Positions 53,974-61,356 of a DNA stretch of 64,000 nt are shown in pieces. The notes below the pieces were generated by a model, which was given only the letters and a program-made list of their open reading frames with translations, did no database searches and was not told the DNA's origin. The stretch's first letter is position 1. Each line of letters begins with the position of its first letter. Origin of the DNA: Alkalibacterium pelagium (lineage in GTDB: Bacteria; Bacillota; Bacilli; Lactobacillales; Carnobacteriaceae_A); contig NZ_FNZU01000009.1 in the NCBI RefSeq assembly GCF_900109325.1, positions 53,979 through 117,978 on the forward strand, written 5' to 3'. The translations under genes were made by a program, and so were the position numbers.

Positions 53974-54553
53974 CAGTCACACCCGCTTCCAGAAGACTTT
54001 CAAAGAAATAGGCGCTCGATTGTGCCCCGGGATCGATGTGACCGATTGAACGGTCGCCTAAATAAGATGCCCGCCCTTTAGTCGCTTTCATGTCTTTCGT
54101 GCTTTCCAGAGCACTGTCGATCACTGACTGATCAAGTGTCCCATCCTTCAAGGCATCGACTGCAGGCGCCCAGACGTCAACCATCGTCTTCTCACCTGTT
54201 TCAGCTTTACCCCGTTTGGTTATGCCGTCGAGACCGGAGGACAGGAGAGATGAAATGTCATCTGATTCCTTGGACTGTTTGGCCATGGAAATAAAAGCCG
54301 AGCCGTACAAGGGACCACTGGCTCCACCGACTTTACTTACGAGGACCATTCCGATGTCCTTGAAAAGGTCTGACAGATTGTCGTAGCTTTGCTGCTCCAG
54401 TTTTTCATTGACCGCCGCTACTCCTCTTGTCAAGTTGCTTCCGTGATCTCCGTCGCCGATTGCGGAATCGAGTTCGTTGAGAAAACTTTTCTCATCTGTT
54501 ATTTTTCTGCTGAAGTGTTCGAAACTTTTTATCCATTTTTCTGTCTGTGCCAT
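53966..54553 (-). CDS. dhaL: Dihydroxyacetone kinase ADP-binding subunit DhaL
   Basis: A 195-residue DhaL with the ADP/Mg-binding motif LDSAIGDGDHGSNL near 27-40 (three conserved aspartates and His) and GGASGPLYGSAF near 75-86, and GRASYLGDRSIGHIDPGA near the end. It transfers phosphate from DhaM to the dihydroxyacetone bound on DhaK. AAGGAGCG precedes the ATG. Middle gene of dhaKLM. Confidence 0.95.
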   Translation of the reverse strand: MAQTEKWIKSFEHFSRKITDEKSFLNELDSAIGDGDHGSNLTRGVAAVNEKLEQQSYDNLSDLFKDIGMVLVSKVGGASGPLYGSAFISMAKQSKESDDISSLLSSGLDGITKRGKAETGEKTMVDVWAPAVDALKDGTLDQSVIDSALESTKDMKATKGRASYLGDRSIGHIDPGAQSSAYFFESLLEAGVTDE

Positions 54554-54574
54554 TTAAACGCTCCTTCCAGTTAA

Positions 54575-55567
54575 CTACCAGCCAATGACCTCAACAGGTG
54601 CATTAAGGTAGTCGATCCATTTGTCATCTTCTATTTTTAGTAAAGTTAAGGAGACACCTGCCATGTCGATTGCCGTCATATAATCGCCTACTTTTCTGTA
54701 GACCAGATCCAGGTCTTCGCCGTCATCCAGCAAAGCTCTGATATCGTTCATAAAGACAAACTGCTCCATCAGCGGAGTAGCACCCATTCCATTTACCATC
54801 ACGGCAAACTTGTCTCTAGATGACCAGTTTGCTTCTTTTTTAAGTTTGGATACAAATTCTTCAGCCAGCTCTTTTGATGGCTTCAGATTCTCACGGCTGT
54901 ATCCAGGTTCTCCGTGTATGCCGATTCCGAACTCTATTTCATTATCTTCAAGCTCGAATCCCGGCTTGCCCACTTCAGGATTGGTTGCAGGAGAAAGTGC
55001 CAGACCGATAGAATACAAGTTGTTATTAACTTGTTCAGCCAGTGCCTTGATTTCTTTGAGTGATGCACCTGATTCGGCTGCTGCTCCAAGAATCTTATGC
55101 ATGAAGACTGTTCCGGCGACTCCTCTTCTGCCGGCTGAAAATGTACTATCTTCTACAGCAATGTCGTCATCAACAACAATGGAATCGACTTCGATATCTT
55201 CCAGTTCAGCGAGTTCCTTTGCCATGTCGAAGTTCATGACATCACCTGTGTAGTTCTTGATGACAAGAAAAACGCCTTGACCTTCGTCTGCAGCTTTTAT
55301 GCCTTCAAGAATCTGATCAGGTGTAGGGGACGTAAAGACTTGCCCGGCTACAGCTACTGAAAGCATACCTTTGCCGACAAAACCGGCATGACTGGGTTCG
55401 TGTCCGCTACCTCCGCCGCTTACCAGTCCGACTTTACCCGATGGGTCAAGTGTCCGTGCGATCACAGTCGTATCAGGCACTCGCCTGACCAGCGAGTCAT
55501 ATGCATAAGCCAATCCGTTTAGCATATCACCGACGACCTGGTCCGGCTGATTGATAATTTTCTTCAT
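54575..55567 (-). CDS. dhaK: Dihydroxyacetone kinase substrate-binding subunit DhaK
   Basis: A 330-residue DhaK. The LVSGGGSGHEPSHAGF stretch near 48-63 binds the triose, and the histidine of GIHGEPGYSRE near 205-215 forms the covalent hemiaminal with dihydroxyacetone. The ATG at 55567 is chosen by homology to the usual MKKIIN start and AAGGAGG upstream, though the spacing of 12 is long. It is the first gene of dhaKLM and lies opposite the glp genes, giving a second glycerol-related route. Confidence 0.95.
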   Translation of the reverse strand: MKKIINQPDQVVGDMLNGLAYAYDSLVRRVPDTTVIARTLDPSGKVGLVSGGGSGHEPSHAGFVGKGMLSVAVAGQVFTSPTPDQILEGIKAADEGQGVFLVIKNYTGDVMNFDMAKELAELEDIEVDSIVVDDDIAVEDSTFSAGRRGVAGTVFMHKILGAAAESGASLKEIKALAEQVNNNLYSIGLALSPATNPEVGKPGFELEDNEIEFGIGIHGEPGYSRENLKPSKELAEEFVSKLKKEANWSSRDKFAVMVNGMGATPLMEQFVFMNDIRALLDDGEDLDLVYRKVGDYMTAIDMAGVSLTLLKIEDDKWIDYLNAPVEVIGW

Positions 55568-55660
55568 AATAATATTCTGCCTCCTTATTGTTTTCTCTAA
55601 ACACATTGTACCCGTTTTCAAAATGAACTTCTAATTATTCACTTCTGAGAAAGGACTTTT

Positions 55661-55676
55661 TGGTATACTGATACCA
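55661..55676 (+). promoter_or_regulatory. Operator-like inverted repeat over the -10 of the reductase gene
   Basis: TGGTAT-ACTG-ATACCA, perfect 6-bp arms with a 4-base spacer, overlaps a -10-like TATACT (55664-55669). It lies 27 bases before the flavodoxin-fold reductase start. Confidence 0.45.
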
Positions 55677-55702
55677 TAGATTGAACGGGAAGGAGAAAAG
55701 AT

Positions 55703-56407
55703 ATGAAAACATTAGTCATTATCAGCCATCCGAGCGTAGATGAATCGGGTAGCCAGCAGTTTCTTATTCAGGCTTTGTCAGACCGTTCACTGGAGCAGGT
55801 GACACTGCATCCGCTCGAAAAAACTTATCCTGATGGAGTCATAGATGTAAAACATGAGCAGGAGCTGCTTAAGTCTCACGACCGGATCATTTTTCAGTTT
55901 CCGTTCTACTGGTATTCGTCTCCACCCCTCTTAAAGCATTGGCAGGATGAGGTTCTGACCGAACATTTTGCCTTTGGGTATAGGGGGAACAAACTGGAGG
56001 GAAAAGAGCTGGGACTCGTTCTTTCCATAGGACTGGCAGAGAAGGAATACCAGACGGGTGGTCAGGAAGGCTACAGTATCAGTGAATTGACCAAGCCATT
56101 CCAGGCGGTGGCAAGAAAAACAGGTATGACTTATATTAAACCGCTCTCGATATTTCAGTATGCCTATATGAGTGAAGAAGAGCGGATGGGCCTGCTGATC
56201 CGTTATCAGCAGTATCTGACGCTGAAAAAACCGGATTCTCTTAAACCTCGTGAAGAGTGGGTAATTGCCGCGTTGAAAGAGACCGCGACTGAAACTTTGG
56301 GGACTGATCACTCTGATTTTATTATCGAACAGGTAATCGAACATATTGAAGACAACCGAATGGAACTGGATGAACTGCGCATGCATATCGATAATTATCA
56401 TGAATAA
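55703..56407 (+). CDS. NAD(P)H-dependent oxidoreductase, flavodoxin-like fold (KefF/MdaB type)
   Basis: A 234-residue flavoprotein of the NAD(P)H quinone oxidoreductase family. The FMN phosphate region is ISHPSVDESGSQ near 8-19, and FQFPFYWYSSPPLLKHWQDEV near 65-85 is the typical active-site stretch. It reduces quinones or other acceptors by two electrons. The C-terminal 60 residues go beyond the minimal fold and are mostly helical. A small protein gene follows after 17 bases. Confidence 0.87.
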   Translation: MKTLVIISHPSVDESGSQQFLIQALSDRSLEQVTLHPLEKTYPDGVIDVKHEQELLKSHDRIIFQFPFYWYSSPPLLKHWQDEVLTEHFAFGYRGNKLEGKELGLVLSIGLAEKEYQTGGQEGYSISELTKPFQAVARKTGMTYIKPLSIFQYAYMSEEERMGLLIRYQQYLTLKKPDSLKPREEWVIAALKETATETLGTDHSDFIIEQVIEHIEDNRMELDELRMHIDNYHE

Positions 56408-56424
56408 AGGAGAGGTGAAAACAG

Positions 56425-56607
56425 ATGGATGAACAGGAATGGGTCATCAGAGAACTGGATCAGCTCTTTGATTCAAGCCAGGATTATAAACAGAAAGCAC
56501 TCCTTAAAGCAGCCGCTGATCTGATCAGAGAACAGGAAACTCGTAAACAGCAGCTTCAGGGAGAACTGGATGGCACATTATGGAGCCCTGGCAACTGGGG
56601 AAACTGA
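56425..56607 (+). CDS. Small hypothetical protein
   Basis: A 60-residue soluble, mostly helical protein rich in Gln, Glu and Lys, ending WSPGNWGN. A GGAGAGG site precedes the ATG. It is 17 bases after the reductase gene and ahead of a strong terminator, so it belongs to the same transcript. No family was recognised. Confidence 0.65.
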   Translation: MDEQEWVIRELDQLFDSSQDYKQKALLKAAADLIREQETRKQQLQGELDGTLWSPGNWGN

Positions 56608-56643
56608 TGCCGGTCAATCGGAAAATCATAACAGCTGACGAGC

Positions 56644-56688
56644 AAAAGAGAAAAAATCAGTCCTAAGACTGTATTTTTTCTCTTTTTT
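56644..56688 (+). terminator. Terminator after the reductase and small protein genes
   Basis: AAAAGAGAAAAAATCAGTC (56644-56662) pairs with 56667-56686 around a 4-nt loop, with T-run after. Confidence 0.82.
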
Positions 56689-56730
56689 ATTATATATACT
56701 GTTATCAAGAGAAAAAAAGGAGGAGCAATT

Positions 56731-58440
56731 ATGAAGTATGGGTGGGTAGGCTGGCTGATTATCCTGGTAACAGGAAGTATATTTACAGCTAGTCCGGTAC
56801 AGGCAGAGGGCAATACAATGCACGACTTGACTATTGATGTCCAGCTGCTTGAAAACGGGACGGCCGTTATTACTGAACGACGGGACATGACTATGGAAGA
56901 AGGAACTGAACTTTTTATAGTCATAGAAGAAACCGATGGTGTGGAGGTCATCGATTTCTACGTTGAAGGTATGGAAGAACAGACTAATTGGGATTCCAAT
57001 GCTTCTAGAGAAGATAAAGCCGGATCATATGGCGTAGATGACAGTGCGTCTGAAACGGAACTGATATGGGGGATCGGAGACTATGGGCGTAACGAGTACA
57101 TAGTGACCTATACTCTTAGCAATATAGTCAGACAGATGGAAGACGGGCAGTCCATGCACTGGAACTTCAATACATTTGGAGACATTCCTCCTGAAAATCT
57201 GACGATCGATATAAGTGGCCCTTTTGAGTTTTCTCAGGATTCAACCAGAATCTGGGGATTTGGCTATGAGGGACAGATCGACCTGCTAGATGGACACGTC
57301 CGTACTTATGCTCAGACTGAATTGGAAGATAACCAGAATGTCGCAGTCGTTGTGCAGTTTCTGAATGATCCGTTTTTGCTGTCCTATTATGACGAACGAA
57401 CACTTGCAGAAGTTGTTGAGGATATAGAGCAGGATCCTGGACGAGGCGGGGCAGATGGGGGAGGACTGAGTGGGGTAATCCTCTCAATTATTATTAGTGG
57501 ATCTGTAGCATTCGTCCTTGCCATAGTAGCCATTCTCGTAAAAATAGAACAGCTGAAAAAAGATGGCGGGAAAATACCTAATTACTACGAACAGCGTAAA
57601 CGGAACAAAGGGATGTATTACACAGACATTCCCTACAAAGATGGTGATATTACAGATATTGCCTTCTTCCTGAAGCAGCTGCAGATGGGAACGGTTGAGC
57701 ACTATTTCTTTGCCTTCTTATTGAAATGGTCAAAGGATAAATGTCTGACTATTGAGGAAGGTGAAGAAGGCAGGAAAAATAAGACCCGTCTGACTTTTGT
57801 GCCGGAGGCTTTTGAAAGAAAGTCGCAGCAAGAACTGGCAGGTTCACCTGTTGAAGAAGAGCTCTGGAGATCTCTGATCGAAGCTAGCGACACCAACTAC
57901 CAGATGAGCAGCAAAGAAATGAAGAAATGGGCTCAAAAACAGGCAGACAAACTTCACAAGCTTGATAAGCAGCTTCTTGACGACTCCAGAGATCTGATGA
58001 TTGCAGAGGGGTATATCAAGGAAGATACTGTTTCTTTCCTGACTGCACGACTGCCGTATACATCGATTACAAAAAAAGGGCAGAGACTCTACGATCATCT
58101 GACCCAGTTTGAAAATCATCTGAATGCATTAGGCGAAGACCAATCACTCAGCTATAAACAGCTGATTCCTGAAGAGTCATTCCTGATGTGGGCAGGCTTG
58201 TATGGAAAAGAAGAAGAAGTGATCAAGTCTATTGAAGCAATCATGCCGGACTGGGCAGAACAGGATATCGAGTATATCCCGTATTACTATACGTATTATC
58301 CAGGCTTGCATGTATTTTCCAGCAGTATGCACAGCGGCTACTCGAATGGAGGCTACTCATCTTCAGGTGGCTTCGGCGGATCGACCTCTATCGGTGGTGG
58401 GGGCGGCGCCATGGGTGGCGGAGGAGGCGGAGCACGCTGA
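56731..58440 (+). CDS. DUF2207-domain membrane protein with Gly-rich tail
   Basis: A 569-residue protein. Signal peptide at 1-25 (ASPVQA), an external DUF2207 domain (about 28-230), a Gly-rich turn, a transmembrane helix (about 248-270), a cytosolic part (about 275-545), and a C-terminal glycine/serine-rich tail ending in stretches of Gly. DUF2207 proteins of this layout are found in many Bacillota and actinobacteria; function is unknown. Only one clear transmembrane helix is seen after the signal, fewer than in many family members. AAGGAGGAG precedes the ATG. Confidence 0.85.
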   Translation: MKYGWVGWLIILVTGSIFTASPVQAEGNTMHDLTIDVQLLENGTAVITERRDMTMEEGTELFIVIEETDGVEVIDFYVEGMEEQTNWDSNASREDKAGSYGVDDSASETELIWGIGDYGRNEYIVTYTLSNIVRQMEDGQSMHWNFNTFGDIPPENLTIDISGPFEFSQDSTRIWGFGYEGQIDLLDGHVRTYAQTELEDNQNVAVVVQFLNDPFLLSYYDERTLAEVVEDIEQDPGRGGADGGGLSGVILSIIISGSVAFVLAIVAILVKIEQLKKDGGKIPNYYEQRKRNKGMYYTDIPYKDGDITDIAFFLKQLQMGTVEHYFFAFLLKWSKDKCLTIEEGEEGRKNKTRLTFVPEAFERKSQQELAGSPVEEELWRSLIEASDTNYQMSSKEMKKWAQKQADKLHKLDKQLLDDSRDLMIAEGYIKEDTVSFLTARLPYTSITKKGQRLYDHLTQFENHLNALGEDQSLSYKQLIPEESFLMWAGLYGKEEEVIKSIEAIMPDWAEQDIEYIPYYYTYYPGLHVFSSSMHSGYSNGGYSSSGGFGGSTSIGGGGGAMGGGGGGAR

Positions 58441-58494
58441 GGTTAACACGGCTAGTCATACAGACAATATGATCTATTGGGAACTATAAATGTG

Positions 58495-58542
58495 CTAGGC
58501 TTGTTCAGAAGGGGCTACCTTCTGAATGAGTCTAGCTTTTTT
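58495..58542 (+). terminator. Terminator after the DUF2207 gene
   Basis: A long stem (58495-58512 with 58518-58535, two small mismatches) is followed by a T-run. Its end runs into a TTGTATACAA palindrome at 58541-58550. Confidence 0.82.
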
Positions 58543-58550
58543 GTATACAA
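58541..58550. promoter_or_regulatory. Palindrome related to the kdg operator motif
   Basis: TTGTATACAA is a perfect 10-base palindrome and shares TATACAAGT with the two sites nearer to gntR and kdgA. It is about 220 bases before the regulator gene. Confidence 0.35.
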
Positions 58551-58728
58551 GTTAACGCATACAAACGAAATGCTGAAAGACTGAAGGCATATGATTTAAT
58601 CAATCTTATAACGAGAGGGTAATGGAGCTGAATTTTTTATTTGAAAAAAGGCACGAGTTGCAATAATAATAGGGTTTTCATAAAAAACTGACACTGACTG
58701 TTAAAATGTGATATATTTATGATATTAA

Positions 58729-58739
58729 TATACAAGTAT
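58729..58739 (+). promoter_or_regulatory. Candidate GntR operator before the regulator gene
   Basis: TATACAAGTAT (ATAC-AA-GTAT inverted repeat) lies 26 bases before the gntR start. The same 11-mer with one change, TATACTAGTAT, lies before kdgA. Confidence 0.55.
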
Positions 58740-58765
58740 GACTAAATTAAGTTAGGAAGGTATTT

Positions 58766-59431
58766 ATGCAGACTATCACTTTGCAGGACCAGACGTACGA
58801 AGTTTTACGAGAGATGATCATCAAACTTGATCTGTATCCAGGTCAGAAAATTTCAGAATCTCATTTGATTGAACTTCTTAAAGTCGGACGAACCCCAATC
58901 AGAGAATCATTGAAGCAGCTGAAAAAGCAGAATCTGATTTTTACATTTCCTCAGTCAGGAACGTATGTATCCAGAATAGATATGAGTAGAGCATTACAGG
59001 CACGTTTTATTAGAGAGTGTGTGGAAAAAGAAGTAATGACAGAGCTGTGCGGCGTGATGGATGAAAAGTCCGAGAAGGTGCTTTGGAAAATTCTGGATAG
59101 ACAGAGAGAAACCTTTAAGGATAATAATGTTTCCGATTATTTTGATGTTGATAATGAATTTCATAAGAAATGCTATGAACTCGTCGGTAAAGCTCAGGTA
59201 TGGCAGTGGATAAAAGAAGCCAGTGTACACCTCGACCGTTTTCGCTGGCTCCATCTTAAAGACATAACATTTGACTACAATCAGATAGTGGATGAGCATG
59301 AAGGGCTGCTTAAAGCTGTAAAATCTAAGCAGGTAGACGAAGTAAAGACTTTAGTGACTGCACATATCAATCTGATGGATGAAGCTCAAGGCGAAATTAT
59401 AGAAAAGTATTCTGATTTTTTCAGTAAATAA
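58766..59431 (+). CDS. GntR-family (FadR/FCD) transcriptional regulator
   Basis: A 221-residue regulator: winged helix at about 8-72 (LIELLKVGRTPIRESLKQL) and an all-helical FCD ligand domain (about 85-215) with likely metal-binding Asp/His residues. Such regulators often sense uronate breakdown products. It is followed on the same strand by kdgA and kdgK, with a repeated operator-like motif ahead of itself and of kdgA, so autoregulation and control of the 2-keto-3-deoxygluconate genes are expected. AGGAAGG precedes the ATG. Confidence 0.88.
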   Translation: MQTITLQDQTYEVLREMIIKLDLYPGQKISESHLIELLKVGRTPIRESLKQLKKQNLIFTFPQSGTYVSRIDMSRALQARFIRECVEKEVMTELCGVMDEKSEKVLWKILDRQRETFKDNNVSDYFDVDNEFHKKCYELVGKAQVWQWIKEASVHLDRFRWLHLKDITFDYNQIVDEHEGLLKAVKSKQVDEVKTLVTAHINLMDEAQGEIIEKYSDFFSK

Positions 59432-59591
59432 ACACCAGTTAGCTGAAAGCCTGACTCAGAAGTAGAGGCAATTCCGATGATTTTCAGCAAGGGATATGAC
59501 AGGGGTAATCATTACGTTAGAACTTTGCCTGAACTGTTTACCAGGTCTTATATATGTATATTGGATCATTGAGCTTTATAAAGGGAAGCGT

Positions 59592-59603
59592 TATACTAGT
59601 ATA
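59592..59603 (+). promoter_or_regulatory. Candidate GntR operator before kdgA
   Basis: TATACTAGTATA, a perfect 12-base palindrome, lies 27 bases before the kdgA start and close to its AAGGAGG site. It shares TATAC(A/T)AGTAT with the site before the gntR gene. Confidence 0.6.
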
Positions 59604-59630
59604 CGAGTTCAGGAATTCAAGGAGGATATT

Positions 59631-60272
59631 ATGACAAAAAAACAAGCAATTTTGACCCGCTTAAAAGACAACTATCTGTTTGCAGTGATTAGAGGGAGGT
59701 CTGCTGAAGAAGCGACACGTATTTCCGAAGCTGTTTTTGAAGGCGGAATCAAAAACATCGAAGTGACCTTTACTACCCCGCAGGCTGACGAATCGATCCG
59801 TGATCTTGCCAGAAAGTTTGCCGGTACTGACATGGTAGTAGGAGCAGGAACAGTAATGGATGCAATAACAGCACGTATTGCTATTATTGCGGGAGCTGAA
59901 TTCATCGTCAGCCCTAATATGGTGCCGGAAATATCAGCAGTCTGCAATACATATGGCATCCCCTACCTTCCTGGATGCGGAACTGTGACAGAGGTAGCCG
60001 ACGCACTGGCGACAGGAGTCGAAGTGGTCAAGGTATTCCCGGGTGGGATATTGGGACCTGCTTTTATCAAAAATGTGCATGGCCCGATTCCGCATGTAGA
60101 AATGATGCCTTCCGGGGGAGTGAGTCTGGATAATATGGATCAGTGGATCGATAATGGAGCATGGGCTGTCGGTATCGGCAGTGCGTTGACTAAAGATTTG
60201 AAGACTCAAGGCTACTCAAGTGTCACAGAGCAGGCTCAAGCCTTTGTTCAGAAATACAATGAAGTGAAGTGA
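59631..60272 (+). CDS. kdgA: KDPG/KHG aldolase
   Basis: A 213-residue class I aldolase. The Schiff-base lysine is in VVKVFPGG near 133-140, with the conserved Glu of NIEVTFTT near 43-50 and Arg of VIRGRS near 20. It splits 2-keto-3-deoxy-6-phosphogluconate into pyruvate and glyceraldehyde-3-phosphate, and can act on 4-hydroxy-2-oxoglutarate. The ATG at 59631 follows AAGGAGG; the frame is open upstream but has no good start. It pairs with the kinase gene 12 bases downstream. Confidence 0.93.
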   Translation: MTKKQAILTRLKDNYLFAVIRGRSAEEATRISEAVFEGGIKNIEVTFTTPQADESIRDLARKFAGTDMVVGAGTVMDAITARIAIIAGAEFIVSPNMVPEISAVCNTYGIPYLPGCGTVTEVADALATGVEVVKVFPGGILGPAFIKNVHGPIPHVEMMPSGGVSLDNMDQWIDNGAWAVGIGSALTKDLKTQGYSSVTEQAQAFVQKYNEVK

Positions 60273-60284
60273 GGACGTGATCAT

Positions 60285-61226
60285 ATGCCGGATGTCATTT
60301 TAATTGGAGAACCCATGGGATTGTTTACTGCTCAGGAATATGGGGAGCTGAAAGATGTTACTTTGTTCAAGCGGTCTCTGGCCGGAGCGGAAATCAATGT
60401 CGGGATAGGATTGTCTCGCCTGAATTACAAAGTGGAATACGTCACCAAGCTGGGAATGGATCCTATAGGGGCTTATATTGAAGAAGCCATCGAAAAGGAA
60501 AAGATAGGGACAAGTTACATTTCTCAATCAGCGCAGCAGAACACTGGGCTGATGATGAAGAATAAAGTTCAGGACGGCGATCCTTCTACGGCCTACTATA
60601 GAAACAGCAGTGCATTTACAACCTTGTCAGAGGCTGATGTAAATAGGATCGACTTTTCTGATGTGAAGCTGCTTCATATAACTGGTATTCCGCCAGCAGT
60701 AAGCAGCACAGTTAGAGAAGCGATCGTCTATCTGATGAAGAAAGCTAAATCGGCTGGAACATTTATATCATTCGACCCAAACCTGAGGCCTGCCCTCTGG
60801 TCTTCAGAAGACGAAATGGTGACTGTCTTAAATGATCTTGCTGGTCTCTCGGATCTGGTGCTTCCTGGTGTATCTGAAGGCAAGACCCTGGTTGGAACAG
60901 ATGACGTTGAAGCTATAGCGAGCTTCTATATCAATAAGGGGGCGCAGGTCGTCATTACAAAAAGCGGAGCAGGCGGAGCTTTTGTCACAGAAAAAGGAAA
61001 AGAGACAGTTAACGTGCCTGGCTTTAAAGTACAGAAAGTCGTAGACACTGTAGGCGCCGGAGACGGATTTGCTGTAGGCGTTCTGCATGGCTATTTAAGC
61101 GGCATGACCTGGCCGGAAGCTGCGGTACGTGCCAATGCAATCGGCTCTCTTCAAGTTCAGCATGAAGGGGACAATGAAGGGCTGCCTTCCCTTGAAGAAT
61201 TGACTACCTATATTGAAAATTATTGA
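60285..61226 (+). CDS. kdgK: 2-keto-3-deoxygluconate kinase (PfkB family)
   Basis: A 313-residue ribokinase-fold sugar kinase. The N-terminal GEPMGLFTAQ and GAEINVGIGLSRLN segments bind the sugar acid, and the anion hole DTVGAGDGFAVG near 247-258 binds ATP phosphate. It phosphorylates 2-keto-3-deoxygluconate for the aldolase. The upstream uronate or alginate enzymes are not in the window, so the two genes act as the shared end of a pathway encoded elsewhere. Confidence 0.92.
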   Translation: MPDVILIGEPMGLFTAQEYGELKDVTLFKRSLAGAEINVGIGLSRLNYKVEYVTKLGMDPIGAYIEEAIEKEKIGTSYISQSAQQNTGLMMKNKVQDGDPSTAYYRNSSAFTTLSEADVNRIDFSDVKLLHITGIPPAVSSTVREAIVYLMKKAKSAGTFISFDPNLRPALWSSEDEMVTVLNDLAGLSDLVLPGVSEGKTLVGTDDVEAIASFYINKGAQVVITKSGAGGAFVTEKGKETVNVPGFKVQKVVDTVGAGDGFAVGVLHGYLSGMTWPEAAVRANAIGSLQVQHEGDNEGLPSLEELTTYIENY

Positions 61227-61235
61227 TGACTCTAC

Positions 61236-61276
61236 CCTGAATATGCCGACTGATGTCTGGCTTGTTCAGGTTTTTT
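61236..61276 (+). terminator. Probable terminator of the kdg operon
   Basis: CCTGAA (61236-61241) pairs with TTCAGG (61265-61270), with weaker inner pairing, followed by TTTTTT. Confidence 0.5.
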
Positions 61277-61289
61277 GCTGCAGCAAAAA
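61272..61289. repeat. 18-bp perfect palindrome
   Basis: TTTTTGCTGCAGCAAAAA overlaps the T-run of the kdg terminator, 68 bases before the GH65 start. It could be an operator for the GH65 gene. Confidence 0.55.
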
Positions 61290-61356
61290 GGCTTCAGCTT
61301 GCTTTCTTTCCGGGTTATTGACAAAATAAACAGTAAAGAAAGGAAGGCGATCGCTT

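Noticed and set aside
59496..59630. Longer N-terminus for kdgA
   Set aside because: It would add 45 residues absent from KDPG aldolases and would place the operator-like palindrome and AAGGAGG site inside the gene.
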